From the NCBI GenBank assembly GCA_002746685.1, contig PDQK01000031.1:1-56636 (forward strand): 56,636 bases of DNA, written 5' to 3'. This document shows, one piece after another, positions 55,591 to 56,636 of the stretch. Numbering within the stretch: the first letter of the stretch is position 1; every line of letters starts with the position of its first letter. The notes beneath the pieces were generated by a model. It was not told where the DNA came from. It saw only the letters and a list, made by a program, of their open reading frames with translations, and ran no database searches. This DNA is from Desulfobulbus propionicus. GTDB lineage: Bacteria > Desulfobacterota > Desulfobulbia > Desulfobulbales > Desulfobulbaceae. The position numbers and the translations under genes were made by a program.

Positions 55591-56465
55591 CGCCCCCTTT
55601 GCTGACCAGTCTCCATAAGAGATGCAAAGAGCTGTTCATCAAGAACAGGTGGGGCGGACAGTCCCTTATCAGCCTGTACATATCTCTTCTATCAGGTATT
55701 GTGTTAGCTCTGCAGTACGATGGTGCAGAGCCTTTTTACTCTACTGCAACCATTGAGTTGATCGTTCCCTATGGCTCATTCTGGCGGGCGCTGCACTACT
55801 ACTCCAGCCAGTTCTTCTTTCTGCTCCTTTTGGGGCATGTGCTGGCTATCCTGTGGAAAGGGGAAAAGTTGATGACACGTGGAGCCTGGCTGCGACTCTG
55901 CACCTCCCTTCCTGCCGCGATTTTGCTGCTCTTTACCGGCTACGTACTCCGAGGAGATGCCACAGGAGAAGCTGCCGGAGCCATTGCAGAAAATATCTGC
56001 CTTTCCATTCCGCTGATTGGTGGCGCGGTAAACGATGTACTCTTTGACATAGCTGACAGTGGGCTGAGAAAGGTATACATGCACCACCTGATTGGCCTGG
56101 TTGTGCTGGGTGGCTGGGCAGTCTGGCAGCACCTGAAACGCTACCCTGCCCTGTGGCGAAACCATGTAATCCTGACCGTTGTAACCTTGACAACAGCAGC
56201 GCTCTTTACCACACCAGAGGAACCGGATCGGATCGGCCTGCTGCACATTGCAGGGCCCTGGTTTTTCCTTGGTTTGCAGGAACTGCTGCGCTTTATGCCG
56301 GTCTTTCTTGCCGGGGTAGCAGTCCCCCTGCTCCCGGTGCTCCTGCTCTTTGGATTGCCTGAGCAACCCCAAAAAAGAACATGGTATTTACGGGGGATAG
56401 CTCTGTGGCTGGTAGTGTACGTACTTCTTTCTCTTATCAGCTACTGGAGAATTTTCTTCACGTAG
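55587..56465 (+). CDS. Cytochrome b (b6-type with short subunit-IV-like C-terminus)
   Basis: The 292-residue membrane protein has the two haem-ligand pairs His70/His84 and His167/His182, with spacings of 13 and 14 residues as in cytochrome b6. GDATGEAAGAIAENI lies between them. The C-terminal part (about 205-292) resembles subunit IV with GPWFFLGLQELLRFMP. The PEWY motif of the quinol-oxidation site appears to be replaced by GPWF. It is short compared with full-length cytochrome b (about 380-400). It forms a gene pair with the Rieske protein. No cytochrome c1-like gene follows immediately. Confidence 0.88.
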   Translation: MTPPLLTSLHKRCKELFIKNRWGGQSLISLYISLLSGIVLALQYDGAEPFYSTATIELIVPYGSFWRALHYYSSQFFFLLLLGHVLAILWKGEKLMTRGAWLRLCTSLPAAILLLFTGYVLRGDATGEAAGAIAENICLSIPLIGGAVNDVLFDIADSGLRKVYMHHLIGLVVLGGWAVWQHLKRYPALWRNHVILTVVTLTTAALFTTPEEPDRIGLLHIAGPWFFLGLQELLRFMPVFLAGVAVPLLPVLLLFGLPEQPQKRTWYLRGIALWLVVYVLLSLISYWRIFFT

Positions 56466-56586
56466 CAAAACCATACCCCAGTCCATACGACGCCCACACC
56501 TTCCTTTATCCTGCAAAACTCTTGTTACCAAGATAATTTCGTTGTATTTTACTTTGCAACATACAATGAATACTTAACAATGTATT

Positions 56587-56636
56587 ATGCCTGAAAATCT
56601 TTCCTGCACTCTCCTTGTTTTTGAAGATGATCCCAA
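56587..56636 (+). CDS. Start of a possible response-regulator gene (cut by window end)
   Basis: An ATG at 56587 opens a frame reading MPENLSCTLLVFEDDP to the window edge. A hydrophobic strand followed by two acidic residues is the usual beginning of a receiver domain. Sixteen codons are too few for certainty. Confidence 0.4.
   Translation, partial: MPENLSCTLLVFEDDP

Overview
The window is a contiguous bacterial chromosome segment of moderate GC with no rRNA, CRISPR array or recognisable insertion sequence. Gene content points to the Desulfobacterota (former Deltaproteobacteria), most plausibly a Desulfobulbales-like anaerobe. The pointers are a CarD and DUF1844 block around ispE/tRNA-Gln/prs/rplY/pth, FolE2 instead of FolE, several HDOD and PilZ signalling proteins, methylmalonyl-CoA epimerase, a Rieske/cytochrome b pair and a predicted selenoprotein. 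The taxonomic call is inference; no rRNA is present to confirm it.

Layout. 1-6121 (mostly minus): an operon-like run hslR, stand-alone purH cyclohydrolase, purN, pyrR, a sensor kinase and a U32/RlhA-like protein. 6220-8815 (plus): folE2, a PilZ protein and a 5'-nucleotidase-like secreted protein whose reading frame is interrupted by an in-frame UGA followed by a hairpin like the E. coli fdhF SECIS. This is the strongest novelty in the window. 8894-14851 (minus): family II and family I pyrophosphatases, a DUF1846 protein, a UDP-glucuronate-type epimerase, and tatC carrying a frameshift at a nine-base homopolymer. 15052-18180 (plus): a PilR/PilS-like two-component pair. 18170-29555 (minus): a long housekeeping series, in transcription order DUF1844, ispE, tRNA-Gln, prs, rplY, pth, carD, rluD, coaE, rho, rpmE, prfA, prmC and murA. 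29845-33042 (plus): gltX and glnS in tandem. 33082-34808 (minus): mtnA with a class II aldolase, a methylthioadenosine/5'-deoxyadenosine salvage pair. 35081-44884 (plus): an HDOD-GAF-kinase protein, a receiver-PAS-kinase-receiver protein, SppA, a chemoreceptor with a CZB-like sensor, and a nucleoside-recognition membrane protein. 45038-50734 (mixed): an M16 lipoprotein peptidase, an atypical SDR, a small hypothetical protein, rpmB, an archaeal-type Trm5-like methyltransferase and methylmalonyl-CoA epimerase. 50929-56636 (plus): a TPR membrane protein, ilvB, psd, rsmD, coaD, Rieske and cytochrome b subunits, and the start of a possible response regulator.

Together these genes cover nucleotide synthesis, translation and its termination, envelope synthesis, signalling and respiration. 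Two intergenic regions about 10.5 kb apart carry related palindromic repeat sequence in opposite orientation, which suggests a dispersed non-coding element.
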